Shown here piece after piece: positions 62,042 through 64,000 of a stretch of DNA of 64,000 bases. The stretch comes from Clostridia bacterium (GTDB taxonomy: Bacteria; Bacillota; Clostridia; Christensenellales; Pumilibacteraceae). The stretch lies in the NCBI GenBank assembly GCA_022793815.1, contig JAAWDP010000013.1, positions 32,556 through 96,555 of the forward strand. Direction: 5' to 3'. The notes below the pieces were generated by a model. It had not been told where the DNA came from and did not search any database. It saw only the letters and a program-made list of their open reading frames with translations. A program made the translations under genes and the position numbers. Positions within the stretch are counted from its first letter, which is position 1. Every line of letters begins with the position of its first letter.

Positions 62042-62620
62042 ATGGAAAAACTTATTGTGGCAAGCAATAATTCGGGAAAAATCACCGAAATCAAAGAGTT
62101 GCTATCGGGTTTGTATGAAGTTCGCTCGCTTGCGGACGAAAACATTGTTTCGGACCCCGAGGAAACCGGAAGCACATTCGAAGAAAATGCTTTTATTAAA
62201 GCGGAAGCCGTATACAGGCTTACAGGTTGTGCATGCCTCGCCGACGACAGCGGACTTATTGTCGATGTTCTCGACGGTGCGCCGGGAGTTTACTCTGCCC
62301 GTTATGCCGGCGAGCCGTCCGATTCGGCAAAGAACAATGCGCTCTTGCTTGCGAATATGAAAGGCAAGTCGGACAGAACGGCGAGATTCGAATGTGCGGT
62401 CGTTCTCTACAAATCTCCCGAAGATGTTTTGACGGGAGTCGGCGCTGTCGAGGGGAGAATACTCGACGCTCCGTGCGGAAGCGGCGGATTCGGGTATGAC
62501 CCGTTGTTTTTCTGCGATGATTTGCAAAAATCGTTCGGAGTCGCTTCTCGCGAAGAAAAAAATTCGGTAAGCCACAGAGCGCGGGCTTTGAAACAGCTCA
62601 TGGAAAAGGTGAGGATATGA
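62042..62620 (+). CDS. rdgB: XTP/dITP diphosphatase (RdgB/HAM1 family)
   Basis: House-cleaning enzyme that hydrolyses deaminated purine triphosphates. The 192-aa protein begins MEKLIVASNNSGKITEIKEL and has TFEENAFIKAEA, ADDSGLIVDVLDGAPGVYSARYA and GSGGFGYDPLFF, the complete family pattern. The ATG stands at the expected transcription start with no ribosome-binding site. The stop overlaps the next gene's ATG by 4 bp, a common pairing with a YfcE-like phosphodiesterase. Confidence 0.95.
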   Translation: MEKLIVASNNSGKITEIKELLSGLYEVRSLADENIVSDPEETGSTFEENAFIKAEAVYRLTGCACLADDSGLIVDVLDGAPGVYSARYAGEPSDSAKNNALLLANMKGKSDRTARFECAVVLYKSPEDVLTGVGAVEGRILDAPCGSGGFGYDPLFFCDDLQKSFGVASREEKNSVSHRARALKQLMEKVRI

Positions 62621-63087
62621 AAATAGCGGTAATAAGCGATACACACGGCAATACGGACAGACTTTTGGGACTATGCGATGTTTTCAACGAATGTAATGCG
62701 CTGTTTTTTCTCGGCGACGGCGAGCGTGATTTGACGGCGCTGAACGGACATATAGATGTTCCGGTTTATGCCGTATGCGGAAATAACGACTTTTCGTCAC
62801 AGTTGCCGAGTGAATATACGGTTGATTTATACGGAACGAAATTTTTCCTTACGCACGGTCACAAGTACGGCGTGAACGATAATTTGAGTTTGTTGAGTGT
62901 ACGCGCGCAAGCGGAAGAATGTTCGTTTGCTCTTTATGGGCATACGCACATACCATACCTCGAATCCGACGGAAAAGTAATATTGATGAATCCCGGCAGT
63001 TTGGGTTACCCGTTTGCAAAGGCTCCCTCATACGGTATAATAGAAAACGAGGGAGGCAGACTTAACGGAAAAATTATTTATATTTAG
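62617..63087 (+). CDS. Metallophosphodiesterase, YfcE/MJ0936 family
   Basis: Small calcineurin-like phosphodiesterase of 156 aa; natural substrate unknown. Metal-binding motifs are SDTHGN (Asp8, His10), LGDGERD, GNNDF, THGHKYG and YGHTHIP, followed by NPGSLGYP. AAGGTGAGG precedes the ATG, which overlaps the rdgB stop by 4 bp, so the two form an operon. Confidence 0.93.
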   Translation: MKIAVISDTHGNTDRLLGLCDVFNECNALFFLGDGERDLTALNGHIDVPVYAVCGNNDFSSQLPSEYTVDLYGTKFFLTHGHKYGVNDNLSLLSVRAQAEECSFALYGHTHIPYLESDGKVILMNPGSLGYPFAKAPSYGIIENEGGRLNGKIIYI

Positions 63088-63097
63088 TCTTAAACTG

Positions 63098-63126
63098 TTG
63101 ACAATCGTGCGAATTTATGGTATGAT
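63098..63126 (+). promoter_or_regulatory. Sigma-A promoter for the tRNA-Gly/tRNA-Arg unit
   Basis: TTGACA (63098-63103), 17-bp spacer, TATGAT (63121-63126), extended TG at 63118-63119. Confidence 0.8.
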
Positions 63127-63148
63127 TTTATGGTCTTGATATTACTGT

Positions 63149-63222
63149 GCGGGTGTAACTCAATGGTAGAGTTCCAGCCTTCCAAGCTGGCTACGTGGGT
63201 CCGATTCCCATCACCCGCTCCA
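63149..63222 (+). tRNA. tRNA-Gly (anticodon TCC)
   Basis: Cloverleaf with acceptor GCGGGTG/CACCCGC, anticodon stem CCAGC/GCTGG around CTTCCAA, discriminator T and an encoded CCA at 63220-63222. It reads GGA codons. Confidence 0.95.
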
Positions 63223-63229
63223 TTTATCT

Positions 63230-63306
<77 letters not shown>

Positions 63307-63314
63307 GTTTTTGA

Positions 63315-63361
63315 AGCCTAATTCGAGCCGAAAAACGGAGTCGGTTAGGCTCGTTTTTTTT
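63315..63361 (+). terminator. Intrinsic terminator after tRNA-Arg
   Basis: AGCCTAA (63315-63321) pairs with TTAGGCT (63345-63351) with further pairing inside, then a run of eight T from 63354. Confidence 0.75.
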
Positions 63362-63374
63362 AAGGTGATAAACG

Positions 63375-63749
63375 ATGGTCATACAAGAGTCCGAAGAAAT
63401 GTATTTGGAAACGATATATCTCCTCAAAAGGCGTGAAATCAACGTCCATGCGGTGGATATCGCTACGGAGCTTAATTATTCGCGTCCGAGCGTTTCGCGT
63501 GCGATAGGTCTTTTGAAGGATAGGGGATACATAACCGTGGACAGCGACAGGGGAATAAGTTTCACGGAAGAAGGTGAAAAGAAAGCCGAAGCCGTATATG
63601 AAAAACATCGCGTGATAACCGATTTATTTATCGGGATGGGGGCGAACGAAGTGCTTGCCGAGCAGAATGCCTGTCGCATAGAACATGTGATTTCCGAAGA
63701 AATGTTCGATGTGTTGAAAGCTTATTACGAGAAATTGCAAAGTATATAA
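63375..63749 (+). CDS. DtxR-family metal-dependent repressor, short form with iron-type ligands
   Basis: 124-aa DNA-binding repressor. A winged helix-turn-helix covers about residues 8-65 (VDIATELNYSRPSVSRAIGLLKDRGYI) and a helical metal-binding dimerisation domain about 66-120. The length is like MntR (about 140 aa), with no SH3-like domain. The ligand positions, however, follow DtxR/IdeR: Met9, His78, Cys100, Glu103 and His104, with the same spacing as DtxR Met10, His79, Cys102, Glu105 and His106. An iron rather than manganese sensor is therefore likely. AAGGTGA precedes the ATG. No target gene or operator is visible nearby. Confidence 0.88.
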   Translation: MVIQESEEMYLETIYLLKRREINVHAVDIATELNYSRPSVSRAIGLLKDRGYITVDSDRGISFTEEGEKKAEAVYEKHRVITDLFIGMGANEVLAEQNACRIEHVISEEMFDVLKAYYEKLQSI

Positions 63750-63785
63750 ATTTTTTTCGGATTTGTAAAAACAGCATGAAATTGC

Positions 63786-63814
63786 TTGCATTTCCCGCGT
63801 GATTCGTATATAAT
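63786..63814 (+). promoter_or_regulatory. Sigma-A promoter for the tRNA-His/tRNA-Gln unit
   Basis: TTGCAT (63786-63791), 17-bp spacer, TATAAT (63809-63814). Confidence 0.75.
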
Positions 63815-63865
63815 AGTCGTGCGGATTGAGGTGGGCGCAGTTGCGACCGTTTCATTCGCTTATGC

Positions 63866-63943
<78 letters not shown>

Positions 63944-63948
63944 TTTAA

Positions 63949-64000
63949 AGGGGTGTCGCCAAGCGGTAAGGCACGAGACTTTGACTTTCGCACTCGCAGG
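63949..64000 (+). tRNA. tRNA-Gln (anticodon TTG), 3' end outside the window
   Basis: Starts 5 nt after tRNA-His. D arm GCC/GGC and anticodon stem CGAGA/TTTCG around CTTTGAC are visible, giving anticodon TTG. The window ends in the variable or T-arm region, so the acceptor 3' strand is unseen. Confidence 0.85.

Overview
The window is a 64 kb stretch of core chromosome from an endospore-forming, low-to-moderate GC Bacillota, most likely a member of class Clostridia. The evidence is a sporulation set (spoIIGA, sigE, sigG, spoIVA, a YlmC/YmxH protein), a DAP-type MurE motif (DNPR), strong Shine-Dalgarno sites, sigma-A-type promoters with 17-bp spacers, frequent TTG/GTG starts and a TPP riboswitch. 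A closer placement (for example Christensenellales) is only a guess. I see no rRNA, insertion sequence, prophage or CRISPR array.

Layout. 1-2.8 kb: end of a pyrimidine operon (pyrK partial, pyrD, pyrE) and two small membrane proteins. 2.9-4.6 kb: rqcH on the minus strand. 4.7-11.2 kb: protein quality control (tig, clpP, clpX, lon) and engB. 11.2-12.6 kb: an unrecognised Cys-rich protein and a metallophosphoesterase. 12.7-21.8 kb: first half of a split division and cell-wall (dcw) cluster, mraZ-rsmH-ftsL-ftsI-murE-mraY-murD-ftsW, starting at a promoter covered by 10-bp MraZ-box-like repeats. 21.7-22.8 kb: convergent thiT with a TPP riboswitch. 22.8-24.6 kb: two polytopic membrane proteins. 24.7-26.9 kb: serC-serA on the minus strand.

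27.2-44.9 kb: the most unusual part. One consensus promoter (TTGACA-N17-TATAAT) precedes three giant genes of 1820, 1712 and 2289 codons, closed by a strong terminator. The first two proteins look like single-pass membrane proteins with large exported beta-rich domains; the first has RCC1-like repeats. The second has a cytoplasmic coiled coil of roughly 700 residues and an Arg-Pro-Gly tail. The third is cytoplasmic: an acidic head, about 2000 residues of repetitive coiled coil, a histone-H1-like Lys/Ser/Thr tract and a compact C-terminal domain. I assign no known function. The context (dcw genes on both sides) suggests an envelope-spanning scaffold or cytoskeletal assembly.

45-49.6 kb: second half of the dcw cluster (murA, ftsQ, ftsA, ftsZ). 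murG and murC are absent from the window. 49.7-52.1 kb: spoIIGA-sigE, with sigG inverted. 52.2-60.3 kb: ymxH, nrdR, an RluD-type pseudouridine synthase, a DUF975-like protein, a cyclophilin-like protein, a DUF1614-like protein, a DUF512 radical-SAM protein, der and plsY. 60.4-64 kb: spoIVA, an XTP pyrophosphatase, a YfcE-type phosphodiesterase, tRNA-Gly, tRNA-Arg, a DtxR-family repressor, tRNA-His and a cut-off tRNA-Gln.

Regulatory themes: at least four genes, possibly five, have a -10 element only 6-7 bp before the start codon and no Shine-Dalgarno site, predicting leaderless mRNAs. Two terminator-like hairpins carry the next gene's Shine-Dalgarno sequence in their 3' arm. All motif positions were read by eye; no alignment or folding program was run.
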